DNA of 64,000 bases, from the NCBI GenBank assembly GCA_035551675.1, contig DASZMV010000067.1, positions 1 through 64,000 of the forward strand, in the 5' to 3' direction. A program made the position numbers and the translations under genes. The stretch comes from JAFECT01 sp035551675 (GTDB lineage: Bacteria > Pseudomonadota > Alphaproteobacteria > Caulobacterales > Caulobacteraceae). The notes beneath the pieces were generated by a model. The model was not told the origin of the DNA. It saw only the letters and a program-made list of their open reading frames with translations, and ran no database searches. Each line of letters begins with the position of its first letter. Position 1 is the first letter of the stretch. Below, one piece after another: positions 1 to 8,373 of this stretch.

Positions 1-56
1 CCCAGCGCCGATCACAAATATCGGAACTTGAACAGGCAACATGAAAGGTCTGACCT

Positions 57-1886
57 TCAGGCCTCAACCGTCCGCGCCCAGTCGGCGATCGCGCGGTCGA
101 GCACGTCGAGCGGCATGGCGCCGGGGACGAGGCCGGCGTCGTGGAAGGCGCGGATGTCGAACCGCGGGCCGAGCTGGGCGCGGCTGCGATTGCGCAGCCG
201 GTTCCACACCGTGTGGCCGATCTTGTAACTGCAGGCCTGGGCCGGGATGGCGCAGTAGCGGTCGACCTCCCGCGTCGTCGATCCCACGGCGTCGCCGTCG
301 AGTTCCATCAGGTACTTGACCGCCTGTTCACGGCTCCAGCGCATGGTGTGGATGCCGGTGTCGACGACGCAGCGGCCGCAGCGGAAGATCTGCGCCTTCA
401 GATAGCCGATCCGGCCGAGGGGGTCGTCCTCGTACATGCCGAGCTCGTCGGCCAGCTGTTCGGCGTAGAGCGCCCAGCCTTCGCCGTAGCCCGAGAAGTA
501 CATGGTGCGCCGGATCGTCGGAATGGTGGCGAACTGCTGGGCGATGCCGCCCTGAAGCTGATGTCCGGGCAGACCCTCGTGATAGAGCGTCGTGGCCAGG
601 TCCCACTTGGGGTGTTCTCTCGTGTCGTGCAGGTTGAAGAAGATCATGCCCGGACGCTTGTGATCGAGCGACGGCGCCTCGGAATAGGCGCCCGGCGCGC
701 CGGCGTCGATGGCCGGCGGCACGCGGCGCACCTCGATCTGCTGATCGGGGATACGGTCGAACATCGTGGGCAGGCGCTTTTTCACCGCTTCCAGCCGGCC
801 GCGCAGATAGTCGAGCGTCTGCTCGCGGCCCGCGTCCGTGTTCGGATAGTACTGGCTCGGATCCTTGTAGAGCGACTGGATGCGCTCGCCGACCGTGCCC
901 TGGGTCAAGCCCTGTTGTTTCAACAAGCCATCGAGCCGTGCGCTGATTTCCGCCGCCTGGTCGAGGCCCATCTTGTGGACTTCCTCCGGCGTCATATTGG
1001 TGGTCGTGGTGTAGCGCAGGTTAGCGCGATAGAAGTCGGGACCCTTCTTGAAACGCCAGACGCCGGCATCGTGGGTCGCGCGTGGGCGAAGCGCCTGCAC
1101 CGCCGCGATCTGGCGCTGCAAGGCCGGCAGCACGCTCGCGGCATAGACCGCCGACGCCTTGTCGCGCCAACCGTCGCCGAGGCCCTTGTCCTTGGCGCGC
1201 CGCGCCAGCGACTCCACCAGACCCGACCGGTCGGCGGGAACCGCGAGCTGGTTCAACTGGGTGATGGTCGTGTCGATCAGGAAATCCGGCGGGATCACGC
1301 CTTCGGCGACGTCGTGGCGCAGCCGCGCGGTGTCGTCGTCGAGCACCGTCGCGAACGCGTGCAGCCGATCGAGGTAGGCCTGCGCGTCCGATGCGTTCTC
1401 GACCCGGTGCTTGGTGTTGAGGAAGTCCGGTACGCTCTGATAGGCGCCGGTGATCGGGCTCAGCACATAGGGCGACGGCGAGAACCCTTCGCCGCCGATG
1501 TCGAGCTCGTGCACCTTCAGCGAACTGTCGGTGACGAAGACCAGGGTGTCGTAGTCGATCGTCTCCGGGCCATTGAGCTTGCTGCGGTCGATGCTCTTCA
1601 GCCGCGCCATCCGATCGCGCATCGCCGCGCGGTCGCCGGCCAGCCCCTTGGCGGACCGATCCTTCAGCTTCGAACGCAGGACCGCGAGGTCGCCGGTGTC
1701 GAGGCCGAGGTTGGACGCCTGTTCGGGACTACGCAGCAACTGCTCGTGGAAGAAGGCGTCGAGCAGGGCCTCGAGCTTCGCGCCTTCGGGACCCGAGGGG
1801 GCCTGGGCGAGGGCGGCGACCGGCGCGACCAGGGCGGCGGCGGATCCGGCGGTGAGCAGCAGCTGGCGGCGGTCGAGGCGGTTCAT
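57..1886 (-). CDS. DUF885 family secreted hydrolase
   Basis: The 609-residue protein belongs to the DUF885 family, putative metal-dependent peptidases of unproven substrate. The ATG at 1886 is preferred over an upstream in-frame start because it follows an AGGGGAA ribosome site and opens an N-terminus with a basic RR pair, a hydrophobic stretch and an AxA site (LAQA), so an exported, possibly Tat-dependent, protein is likely. The family metal motif HEGLPGH lies at residues 436-442 and is intact. The gene is divergent from the S9 peptidase gene, with 94 nt between the starts. Both are predicted secreted hydrolases, so a shared role in peptide use is plausible but not shown. Confidence 0.88.
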   Translation of the reverse strand: MNRLDRRQLLLTAGSAAALVAPVAALAQAPSGPEGAKLEALLDAFFHEQLLRSPEQASNLGLDTGDLAVLRSKLKDRSAKGLAGDRAAMRDRMARLKSIDRSKLNGPETIDYDTLVFVTDSSLKVHELDIGGEGFSPSPYVLSPITGAYQSVPDFLNTKHRVENASDAQAYLDRLHAFATVLDDDTARLRHDVAEGVIPPDFLIDTTITQLNQLAVPADRSGLVESLARRAKDKGLGDGWRDKASAVYAASVLPALQRQIAAVQALRPRATHDAGVWRFKKGPDFYRANLRYTTTTNMTPEEVHKMGLDQAAEISARLDGLLKQQGLTQGTVGERIQSLYKDPSQYYPNTDAGREQTLDYLRGRLEAVKKRLPTMFDRIPDQQIEVRRVPPAIDAGAPGAYSEAPSLDHKRPGMIFFNLHDTREHPKWDLATTLYHEGLPGHQLQGGIAQQFATIPTIRRTMYFSGYGEGWALYAEQLADELGMYEDDPLGRIGYLKAQIFRCGRCVVDTGIHTMRWSREQAVKYLMELDGDAVGSTTREVDRYCAIPAQACSYKIGHTVWNRLRNRSRAQLGPRFDIRAFHDAGLVPGAMPLDVLDRAIADWARTVEA

Positions 1887-1980
1887 GGCGGTTCCCCTGG
1901 TACAAAAGCGTCGCGGCGGCTTGCGTCCGGGCCGCACTCGGGAAATCGTATACCGCGAAAGCCAGACGGGGGAGGGTCAC

Positions 1981-4509
1981 ATGCGGATCGTTTTTGGAAG
2001 CGCGGTCGCCGCCGCGGCACTGGCGGCGGGCGCGGCCTTCGGGCAGGGCGTCGACGGGCCGGTCGTTTCGCCGGACGGGCTGCACGAAGTCTGGGCGCCG
2101 GCGGGGTGCCATTGCCTCTGGGGCGCGGAGCGCGCCTCGCCCGACGCCGCATGGCCGGCGCCGCGCAAGCTGTTCGAGATCAAGGGCGCGGTCGGCAAGA
2201 TCGCCTTCTCGCCCGACGGATCGCGCATCGCCTTCGAGAACCCGCGCGGCGACTGGACGGTGGAGGCGCCGCGCGCCAATCCGGCGTTCGTGGGTTTGAG
2301 TCCGCCGCGCTATTACGGCTGGGGCTTCATCGCGGTCTACGATTTCGCGCACGATCGCCTGAGCTACGTCGACCCGAGCTTCGCGACCGACACCGATCCG
2401 CGGTGGAAGAACGACCGCGACATCGCCTTCACCCGTCATGCGCAGGGCGCCGCGGACGCCCAGCTGACGCGCTCGGCGGCGGTCGCGCCGGAACCTGCCG
2501 TTACGCGCGGTTCGGCGGCGAGCTATCTCGACGCGCCGCTGTCCTACCAGCCGATCGTCTCGGCGGACGGAACGACCGGCGCCTTCGTATCGCGCGAAGG
2601 CGAAAGCCGTGCGGTCTATCTGTTCGGCGTCGAAGCCCGGGCGCGGCGCTATATCGCGTACGGCGGTGATGACGGTCAGGCGCTGTCGAACATCGCGCTG
2701 ACGCCGAACGGCGACCTGATCGCCTATGTGCGCGGCGCACGCCCGAACAAGCTCGGCGACGTGCCCAACCCTCGGGCGCTGCCGAAGAAGCCGATGCGCG
2801 AGCTCTGGGTCGGCGGAACTGCGGCCGGACAAGCGCCGAAGCTGATCGGCGAGGGCGAAGACCCGATGTTCACGCCCGACGGCCGCCGCCTCGTCTTCAC
2901 CGGCGAGAAGGGGCTGATGATCGCGCCCCTGTTCCGCGGTGGCGCGGGCGGCGTGCGGGTCGGCGACGCTTCGGTCTTTGTCCCGGGCCGCGTGTCGGAC
3001 GCGACGTTCTCGCCCGACGGATCGAAGCTGCTCTACGCCCGCGGCGACCGCCTGTTCGTCTACGACCTGGCGAGCGACCGCACGACGCCGATCGACCATC
3101 CAAAGGGGACCGACGATCTTGCGCCGATCTGGTCGCCGGATGGATCGAAGATCGCCTTCATACGCTCGAACGTGCCGCGCGAGGCGGGTTATAACCTGGG
3201 TTACGACGGCCCGTTCGTCGCCGAAAAGCCCTGGTCGCTCGCGCTCTACGACGTCGGCGCCGACCGCGTGCACCAGATCTGGCAGGCGAAGCCGGGCGTG
3301 GGCTCGGCCTTCTATCCGCTCGACGAGGACGCGACCGAAACCGGCAATCCGGGCGAGCAGCTCTATTGGACCGCCGACGATCGCATCGTGTTCCCGTGGG
3401 AGAGCGACGGTTGGCGCCACCTCTACGCGGTTCCGGTCGCGGGCGGCGAGGCGCAACTGCTGACGCGCGGCGACGGCGAAATCGAGTCGGTTACGCAAAC
3501 GCCCGACCGCAAGTCGCTGATCGCCGCCACCAACATCGGCGATCTCGGCCGCCGGCATATCGCTCACGTCGACGTCGCGAGCGCGACGATTATCCCGATC
3601 ACGCCCGGCAAGGCGGATCAATGGGGCCCGGCGCCGATGGCGAACGGCACGCTCGCCTATGTCGAGGCCGGTTGGGCCGAGCCGCCGCAGATCCGCGTGC
3701 GCGCGACGAGCGCCGCCGCCGCGTCCGCGCTCCCCGCCCTGCCCGCGACCTACCCAACCGCGTGGCTCGAGCCGAAGTTGATCGAGTTGAAGGCGTCGGA
3801 CGGCGCCACGGCTTACGGGCAGCTGTTCGTTCCCGCGCATCCGAACGGTTGCGGCGTGGTGTTTGCGCACGGCGGCATCAAGCGGCAGATGCTGCCGGGT
3901 TTTCACTATATGGACGCCTATTCGGTGCTCTACGAGACCAACCAGTATCTCGCCAGCAAGGGATGCGTGGTGCTGTCGGTGGAGTATCGCTCCTCGATCA
4001 TGCGCGGCTATGCGTTCCGTAACGCGCCGGGGTGGGGTTCGGCCGGCGCGACCGAGATGATGGATGTCGCCGCGGCGGGGACCTATCTGAAAACCCACCG
4101 TGAGTTGAAAGTGCGTCACGTCGGCGTCTATGGCCTGAGCTGGGGCGGTTACATCACGGCCCAGGCGCTGACGCGCTATCCCGACATCTTCGAGGCCGGC
4201 TTCGACATGGCCGGGGTGCACGAGTTCTTCGGCGATCGCGTGCAGTTTTCGTCGGAGGCCAGGATCGGCGACCTGCGAGCGCCCATCTATCTGGTGCAGG
4301 GCGACGACGACCGAAACGTCGACTTCTACCAGGGGATGTCGCTGGCGGCGTTGCTGCGTGCGCACGGGGCGGACGCGACCTTCAAGGTTGTGCCGGACGA
4401 GGTGCATGACATGACCTCGACCTTCTCCAACATGGTCGAGGTTTATGGCGGCGGCGCCGACTTTTTGTACGATCGGCTGACCAGGCCAGCGAAACCGCGC
4501 GCGAAATGA
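1981..4509 (+). CDS. S9 family serine peptidase (prolyl oligopeptidase / DPP-IV type)
   Basis: The 842-residue protein starts at the ATG after GGAGGG and begins with a short hydrophobic signal peptide ending near AFGQ. The N-terminal two thirds is a beta-propeller with repeated PD40-type blades (FSPDGSRIAF, WSPDGSKIAF). The C-terminal alpha/beta-hydrolase domain carries the triad: Ser720 in GLSWGGY, an Asp in GDDDRNV at about 775-777, and His809 in EVHDM. Known relatives cleave peptides after proline or act as dipeptidyl peptidases in the periplasm; the exact specificity cannot be read here. Its stop overlaps the start of the LuxR-type gene by ATGA, so the two are probably co-transcribed. Confidence 0.9.
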   Translation: MRIVFGSAVAAAALAAGAAFGQGVDGPVVSPDGLHEVWAPAGCHCLWGAERASPDAAWPAPRKLFEIKGAVGKIAFSPDGSRIAFENPRGDWTVEAPRANPAFVGLSPPRYYGWGFIAVYDFAHDRLSYVDPSFATDTDPRWKNDRDIAFTRHAQGAADAQLTRSAAVAPEPAVTRGSAASYLDAPLSYQPIVSADGTTGAFVSREGESRAVYLFGVEARARRYIAYGGDDGQALSNIALTPNGDLIAYVRGARPNKLGDVPNPRALPKKPMRELWVGGTAAGQAPKLIGEGEDPMFTPDGRRLVFTGEKGLMIAPLFRGGAGGVRVGDASVFVPGRVSDATFSPDGSKLLYARGDRLFVYDLASDRTTPIDHPKGTDDLAPIWSPDGSKIAFIRSNVPREAGYNLGYDGPFVAEKPWSLALYDVGADRVHQIWQAKPGVGSAFYPLDEDATETGNPGEQLYWTADDRIVFPWESDGWRHLYAVPVAGGEAQLLTRGDGEIESVTQTPDRKSLIAATNIGDLGRRHIAHVDVASATIIPITPGKADQWGPAPMANGTLAYVEAGWAEPPQIRVRATSAAAASALPALPATYPTAWLEPKLIELKASDGATAYGQLFVPAHPNGCGVVFAHGGIKRQMLPGFHYMDAYSVLYETNQYLASKGCVVLSVEYRSSIMRGYAFRNAPGWGSAGATEMMDVAAAGTYLKTHRELKVRHVGVYGLSWGGYITAQALTRYPDIFEAGFDMAGVHEFFGDRVQFSSEARIGDLRAPIYLVQGDDDRNVDFYQGMSLAALLRAHGADATFKVVPDEVHDMTSTFSNMVEVYGGGADFLYDRLTRPAKPRAK

Positions 4510-4916
4510 TCCGCACCGTCGTCATCTGGGGCGTTGTCTTGGCGGTCGCCGCCTTTGCGCTCGAGTTCCTGAAGTACGGCTACGTCGTGCGCGCGTTTCC
4601 GGCGCCGGTCTATGTCGGGATCGTGGCGACGGTCTTCGCGGCGTGCGGGGCGTGGCTGGGCTGGCGGTTGACCGCGCGGCGGCAGGGCGGCTTCGAACGC
4701 AATGACCAGGCGGTGACGTCGCTCGGGCTCACGCCGCAGGAAGTGCGGGTGCTGGAGCGTCTGGCCGCGGGCCAGTCCAACAAGGAGATCGCCCGCACGA
4801 TGGAGCTGTCCCCTAATACGGTGAAGACCCACCTGTCGAACCTGTTCGAGAAACTCGAGGTCAGCCGCCGCACCCAGGCGATCGGCAAGGCGCGGGAATT
4901 GCGGCTGATTCCCTGA
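4506..4916 (+). CDS. Membrane-anchored LuxR-type transcriptional regulator
   Basis: 136 residues. The first half holds two hydrophobic segments (about 5-25 and 35-57), the second half a LuxR/NarL helix-turn-helix (about 72-132) with the signature LAAGQSNKEIARTMELSPNTVKTHLSNLFEKL. No receiver or ligand domain is present, so it looks like a membrane-tethered DNA-binding protein. It overlaps the S9 peptidase stop by ATGA and is followed by a DUF4199 membrane protein gene, a pairing found in many alphaproteobacteria. The target is unknown; a perfect palindrome lies between the two genes. Confidence 0.82.
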   Translation: MIRTVVIWGVVLAVAAFALEFLKYGYVVRAFPAPVYVGIVATVFAACGAWLGWRLTARRQGGFERNDQAVTSLGLTPQEVRVLERLAAGQSNKEIARTMELSPNTVKTHLSNLFEKLEVSRRTQAIGKARELRLIP

Positions 4917-4952
4917 TCCTGGCCCTGACCCCAACTTCCTGATCCGGCCGGT

Positions 4953-4968
4953 TCACCCGTTCGGGTGA
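4953..4968. promoter_or_regulatory. Palindrome TCACCCG-TT-CGGGTGA upstream of the DUF4199 gene
   Basis: A perfect 7-bp inverted repeat with a 2-nt centre sits 37 nt after the LuxR-type gene and 62 nt before the DUF4199 start. It could be the operator for the adjacent regulator or a small RNA hairpin. No U-tract follows on either strand, so it is not an intrinsic terminator. Confidence 0.4.
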
Positions 4969-5030
4969 TAGCTTTCTCCTCGTCGTTGAGCCCATCCTCC
5001 GCTCGACTCGCGGCAGCGAAGGAGACGACC

Positions 5031-5579
5031 ATGACGCGCATCATCCTGACCTGGGGCCTGATCGGGGGCCTCATCATCATCGTGGGCAGCGCGGCGAGCT
5101 TCGCCCTGACCGGCGGCGGGCATCACACCGCCAACACCGCGCTGGGCTTTGCGCTCGGCTATCTGGTCATGCTGGTGGCGCTGTCCGCCGTCCTTGTCGG
5201 CGTTCGCCAGTACCGGGACCAGGTGAAGGGCGGGGTGATCAAGTTCCTGCCGGCGCTCGGCATAGGCCTCGGCATCGCACTGGTCGCCTCGCTCGCCTAC
5301 GTGGCGGTCTGGGAGGCCTATCTGGCGGTCACCCACTACCGCTTCATCGACGAGTACACGGCCGGCATCCTCGCGTCCAAGCGCACCGCCGGCGTCACCG
5401 GCGCCGCCTACGCCAAGCTCGTCGCCGAGATGGACGACATGCGCAAGAGCTACGCCAATCCGCTGATCCGGATGGGCATGACCTTCACCGAGATCGCGCC
5501 GGTGGGCCTGATCGTCGCCCTGGTCAGCGCCGCCCTGCTGCGCAACCCGCGCTTTCTGCCCGCGAAAACGGCGGCGTAA
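5031..5579 (+). CDS. DUF4199 domain membrane protein
   Basis: 182 residues from the ATG at 5031, preceded by AAGGAGA; an in-frame upstream start at 4965 has no ribosome site and would add a non-hydrophobic tail. Hydrophobic segments lie near residues 4-26, 38-60, 75-100 and 148-170, so the protein spans the inner membrane about four times. The central loop (YRFIDEYTAGILASKRTAG) matches DUF4199 proteins, whose function is unknown. The gene follows a membrane LuxR-type regulator, the usual context of the family. It converges on the DUF892 gene with a 4-nt gap. Confidence 0.78.
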   Translation: MTRIILTWGLIGGLIIIVGSAASFALTGGGHHTANTALGFALGYLVMLVALSAVLVGVRQYRDQVKGGVIKFLPALGIGLGIALVASLAYVAVWEAYLAVTHYRFIDEYTAGILASKRTAGVTGAAYAKLVAEMDDMRKSYANPLIRMGMTFTEIAPVGLIVALVSAALLRNPRFLPAKTAA

Positions 5580-5583
5580 GCGC

Positions 5584-6162
5584 TCAGGCCCGAGCCTCTT
5601 CGCCGCCGACCTCTTCGTACTGGTCCATGATCGCGGGGGTGATCTCGTCCTCGGCGAGGCGGGTCAGCGCCTGGTCGAAGCTCTTGCCCTCGTCCAGCGC
5701 GCGCTCCAGCGAGGCGACGATCTCGTCCTCGCCGATCGCCTTGGCGAAGGCCTTGGCCGTGCCCCAGGCGGCGATGCAGTAATGCTCGGTCTTCTGCATG
5801 GCCCCGATCAGCATGGCGTCCAGCTCCGGTCCGCCGGCGTAGGTCTGGACGGTTTCCTGCGCCTCGGTGATCAGGCCCTCGGCCGCCGCGTTCTTTGTCC
5901 GGCCCGCGGTGGTTTCGTACTCGTCGAACACCTCCTCGATATTTTCGGTAAGGGTCTGGCCCTGTTCCACGCGGCGGTCGAGCGCCTCGCGCAGGGTTTC
6001 GTTCTGAATCGCCTTGGACAGCCGCGGCAAGACCTTGGTCAACTGCTTTTCGGCGCTGTAGATTCCGCGCAGTTCGTCGAGCAGCAGATCCTCCGGCTCG
6101 GGCGCTTCCTGGCGACCCTTCGCCTTGCGCCCCGCGTTGGATTTTGATTTCGCAGCCGCCAT
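5584..6162 (-). CDS. DUF892 (YciE/YciF) ferritin-like protein
   Basis: 192 residues. A short lysine/arginine-rich head of about 24 residues precedes a four-helix ferritin-like DUF892 domain (LLLDELRGIYSAEKQL..., EHYCIAAWGTAKAFA). YciE/YciF proteins are induced by osmotic and general stress and fold as ferritin-like bundles; their activity is not settled. The ATG at 6162 follows a perfect AGGAGG. A GGAAC-N17-AGTT element about 30-55 nt upstream fits an EcfG-type general stress promoter, consistent with the family role. Confidence 0.88.
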   Translation of the reverse strand: MAAAKSKSNAGRKAKGRQEAPEPEDLLLDELRGIYSAEKQLTKVLPRLSKAIQNETLREALDRRVEQGQTLTENIEEVFDEYETTAGRTKNAAAEGLITEAQETVQTYAGGPELDAMLIGAMQKTEHYCIAAWGTAKAFAKAIGEDEIVASLERALDEGKSFDQALTRLAEDEITPAIMDQYEEVGGEEARA

Positions 6163-6192
6163 GGTCAATCCTCCTGGAGTCGAGAATCGCCC

Positions 6193-6218
6193 AACTGCGA
6201 TAGGGCCCGCGTCGTTCC
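6193..6218 (-). promoter_or_regulatory. EcfG-like general stress promoter for the DUF892 gene
   Basis: On the minus strand GGAAC (6218-6214) is followed after 17 nt by AGTT (6196-6193). The alphaproteobacterial EcfG consensus is GGAAC-N16/17-CGTT, so one base differs. Transcription would begin near 6186, leaving a leader of about 24 nt before the AGGAGG and start codon. Confidence 0.45.
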
Positions 6219-6282
6219 TGACCTGCGGCGACAAACGCGGGGAATCGCGTTTCGAGGATTGGATCCGCAGAGTGGGGACGCC

Positions 6283-6918
6283 ATGGCGAAGGCCGCCGAT
6301 GTGACCGCATCCGTCGGCCGGGCCGTGCGCAAACCGCTCGCCCGCTCCGGCCTGCCCGTCGATACCGTGGATCTCGCCCGCTACCTGATCGGCAAACAGG
6401 TGGTGCGCGAGACGGCCGAAGGCGTGATCAGCGGACGCATTGTCGAGACCGAGGCCTATCCGCTCGGCGACGCTGCGGCCCACGCTTTTCGCGGCGAGAC
6501 GCCGCGAAATCGCGCGATGTTTCTCAGCCGCGGCCATGCTTACGTCTATCTCGCCTATGGCGTGTCCTGGATGCTGAACGTGTCGAGCGAAGCCGCGGGC
6601 GTCGGCGCCGGGGTTCTCATCCGTGCGCTGGAGCCGCTCGACGGCGTGGAGATCATGCGGCGCCATCGCGGGATCGAGGCGCTTCGCGATCTGGCGCGCG
6701 GACCGGGACGCCTGGCCCAAGCCCTCGCCATCGACCGCCGCCTCGACGGCCTGGACCTGTGCAAACCGGGGCCGCTGTGGCTGGCCGGCGGCCCGCGCGG
6801 CGAGATCGACATCGGCGTCAGCACCCGGATCGGCCTGACCAAGGAAGCCCACCGCCCCCTGCGCTTCTATGTGCGCAACAACCGCTTCGTCAGCGGCCCC
6901 AAGGCGCTCAACCCCTGA
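6283..6918 (+). CDS. mpg: DNA-3-methyladenine glycosylase (AAG/MPG type)
   Basis: 211 residues of the alkyladenine glycosylase family, which flips out and removes alkylated purines in base excision repair. The ATG at 6283 is preceded by GTGGGGA; an in-frame TTG 24 nt earlier is less likely. Family hallmarks include LARYLIGKQVV, the catalytic glutamate segment GRIVETEAY, the AHAFRGETPRN loop, YVYLAYGVSWMLN, and the RGPGRLAQAL and STRIGLTKE segments near the end. A second, unrelated alkyl-base glycosylase (AlkA-like) lies at 62.7-63.4 kb. Confidence 0.93.
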   Translation: MAKAADVTASVGRAVRKPLARSGLPVDTVDLARYLIGKQVVRETAEGVISGRIVETEAYPLGDAAAHAFRGETPRNRAMFLSRGHAYVYLAYGVSWMLNVSSEAAGVGAGVLIRALEPLDGVEIMRRHRGIEALRDLARGPGRLAQALAIDRRLDGLDLCKPGPLWLAGGPRGEIDIGVSTRIGLTKEAHRPLRFYVRNNRFVSGPKALNP

Positions 6919-6966
6919 AAAGACAAGGCCCTGCGGCCCTCCAGACCGGGAAGGCCGATCCCCCCG

Positions 6967-6994
6967 TTGACCCGGAGAGACCGGTCGTTAGATT
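6967..6994 (+). promoter_or_regulatory. Probable promoter of tRNA-Leu
   Basis: TTGACC at 6967-6972 is followed after 16 nt by TAGATT at 6989-6994, placing transcription start about 7001, nine bases before the mature tRNA 5' end. Confidence 0.5.
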
Positions 6995-7009
6995 GCGCCC
7001 CCGCCCTGT

Positions 7010-7095
7010 GCCCCAGTGGCGAAATGGTAGACGCGGCAGACTCAAAATCTGTTGTTCGTGAGGACGTGCTGGTTCGAGTCCGGCCTGGGGCACCA
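7010..7095 (+). tRNA. tRNA-Leu (anticodon CAA)
   Basis: An 86-nt class II tRNA with encoded CCA. The acceptor stem GCCCCAG (7010-7016) pairs with CTGGGGC (7085-7091), followed by A and CCA. The anticodon stem GCAGA/TCTGT holds loop CTCAAAA, giving anticodon CAA, which reads UUG. A long variable arm and the T-loop GGTTCGAGTCC are present. The gene faces the end of proA, whose stop lies only 16 nt away, so transcripts leaving proA would run antisense through it unless stopped. Confidence 0.96.
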
Positions 7096-7110
7096 CCCGC
7101 CTGATGGATG

Positions 7111-8373
7111 TCAGGACCTCACCTGACCCTCCCCCCGCACAACGTATTTGTAGGCGGTGAGCTGTTCGGCGCCGACCGGGCCGCGGGCGTGGAGTTTCGA
7201 AGTCGCGATACCGATCTCGGCGCCGAAGCCGAACTCGCCGCCGTCGGCGAACTGGGTGGAGGCGTTGACCAGGACGATGGCGCTGTCGACCGCCGCCACG
7301 AAACGCTCGGCCGCCGTCGGGTCTTCGGTGACGATGGCGTCGGTGTGGCCCGAACCCCAGCGGCGGATGTGATCGACCGCCGCGTCCAGGTCGTCGACCA
7401 CCCGCACCGCCAGGATCGGCGCGAGGTATTCGCAGGCCCAGTCGTCGTCGCTCGCCGGAGTCATTAGCGGAACGAGCGCGCGCGCCGCGTCGTCGCCCCG
7501 CAGGGCGCAGCCCGCTGCGATCAGATCGGCCGCGACCGGCGGCAGCAGTCGCCGCGCCGCCGCGCGATCCACCAGCAAGGTTTCCGTCGCGCCGCAGACG
7601 GACACATTGCGCAGCTTGGCGTTCACGACGATGCGCCGCGCCTTTTCCGGATCGGCGGCGGCGTGCAGGTAGGTGTGGCAGAGGCCTTCGAGGTGGCCGA
7701 GCACCGGCGCGCGCGCCTCGGCCTGGACGCGGGCGACCAGGCTCTTGCCGCCGCGCGGGATGATCAGGTCGATGGCGCCGTCGAGGCCGGCGAGGATATG
7801 GCCCACCGCGTCGCGATCGGCAACCGGGACGAGCTGCACGCAAGCGGGCGGCAGGTCGGCGGCTTCGAGGCCTTCGACCACGGCGGCGTGGATGGCGCGC
7901 GCGCTGTGCAAGGCTTCGGAGCCGCTGCGCAGGATCGCGGCGTTGCCGGACCGCAGGCAGAGGGCTGCTGCGTCTGCGGTTACGTTCGGGCGGCTCTCGT
8001 AGATGATCGCCAGCACCCCGATCGGCGTACTTAGCCGGCGGATGTCGAGGCCGTTGGGCCGCGTCCACTGCGCGCGCTCGACGCCGACCGGATCAGGTTG
8101 CGCGGCCACTGCCGCCAGAGCCCGCGCCATGGCTTCGACCTTGGCCGGGTCGAGTTTCAGACGCTGGATCAGCGCCGGCGCGAGCGCGGCCTTCTCCGCC
8201 GCTGCTACGTCAAGGTCATTGGCGAATAGAATCTCGCCGCCGCGCCGGCGTAGCGCCGCAGCCATCGCTTCGATCGCCGCCGTGCGCTGTTCCGACGGGG
8301 CCTGCGCGAGTTCGCGCGCCGCCGCGCGCGCATCGCGACCCATGGCGATCATCATGTCTGACAGGGCGCTCAT
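7111..8373 (-). CDS. proA: Gamma-glutamyl phosphate reductase
   Basis: 420 residues, the usual ProA length. It reduces L-glutamyl 5-phosphate to glutamate semialdehyde with NADPH in proline synthesis. Family features include the N-terminal NDLD motif, GVLAIIYESRPNVT, CLRSGNAAILRSGSEA, IIPRGGKSL, the catalytic cysteine segment LEGLCHTYLH, and GEFGFGAEIGIATSKLHARGPVG near the C-terminus. The start at 8373 overlaps the proB stop by ATGA, which indicates translational coupling and decides against a longer upstream start. Confidence 0.96.
   Translation of the reverse strand: MSALSDMMIAMGRDARAAARELAQAPSEQRTAAIEAMAAALRRRGGEILFANDLDVAAAEKAALAPALIQRLKLDPAKVEAMARALAAVAAQPDPVGVERAQWTRPNGLDIRRLSTPIGVLAIIYESRPNVTADAAALCLRSGNAAILRSGSEALHSARAIHAAVVEGLEAADLPPACVQLVPVADRDAVGHILAGLDGAIDLIIPRGGKSLVARVQAEARAPVLGHLEGLCHTYLHAAADPEKARRIVVNAKLRNVSVCGATETLLVDRAAARRLLPPVAADLIAAGCALRGDDAARALVPLMTPASDDDWACEYLAPILAVRVVDDLDAAVDHIRRWGSGHTDAIVTEDPTAAERFVAAVDSAIVLVNASTQFADGGEFGFGAEIGIATSKLHARGPVGAEQLTAYKYVVRGEGQVRS

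Noticed and set aside
141..2669. An 842-codon plus-strand frame across the DUF885 gene and the S9 start
   Set aside because: It overlaps two genes with clear motifs, signal peptides and ribosome sites in other frames.
6919..7009. Terminator after the methyladenine glycosylase gene
   Set aside because: Only short GGCC self-pairs are present, with no T-run; the stretch is better explained by the tRNA promoter.
7010..7095. tRNA-Leu as an integration site or as part of the leucine attenuation
   Set aside because: No integrase or duplicated tRNA 3' end is seen, and anticodon CAA does not read the CTT/CTC codons of the leader.
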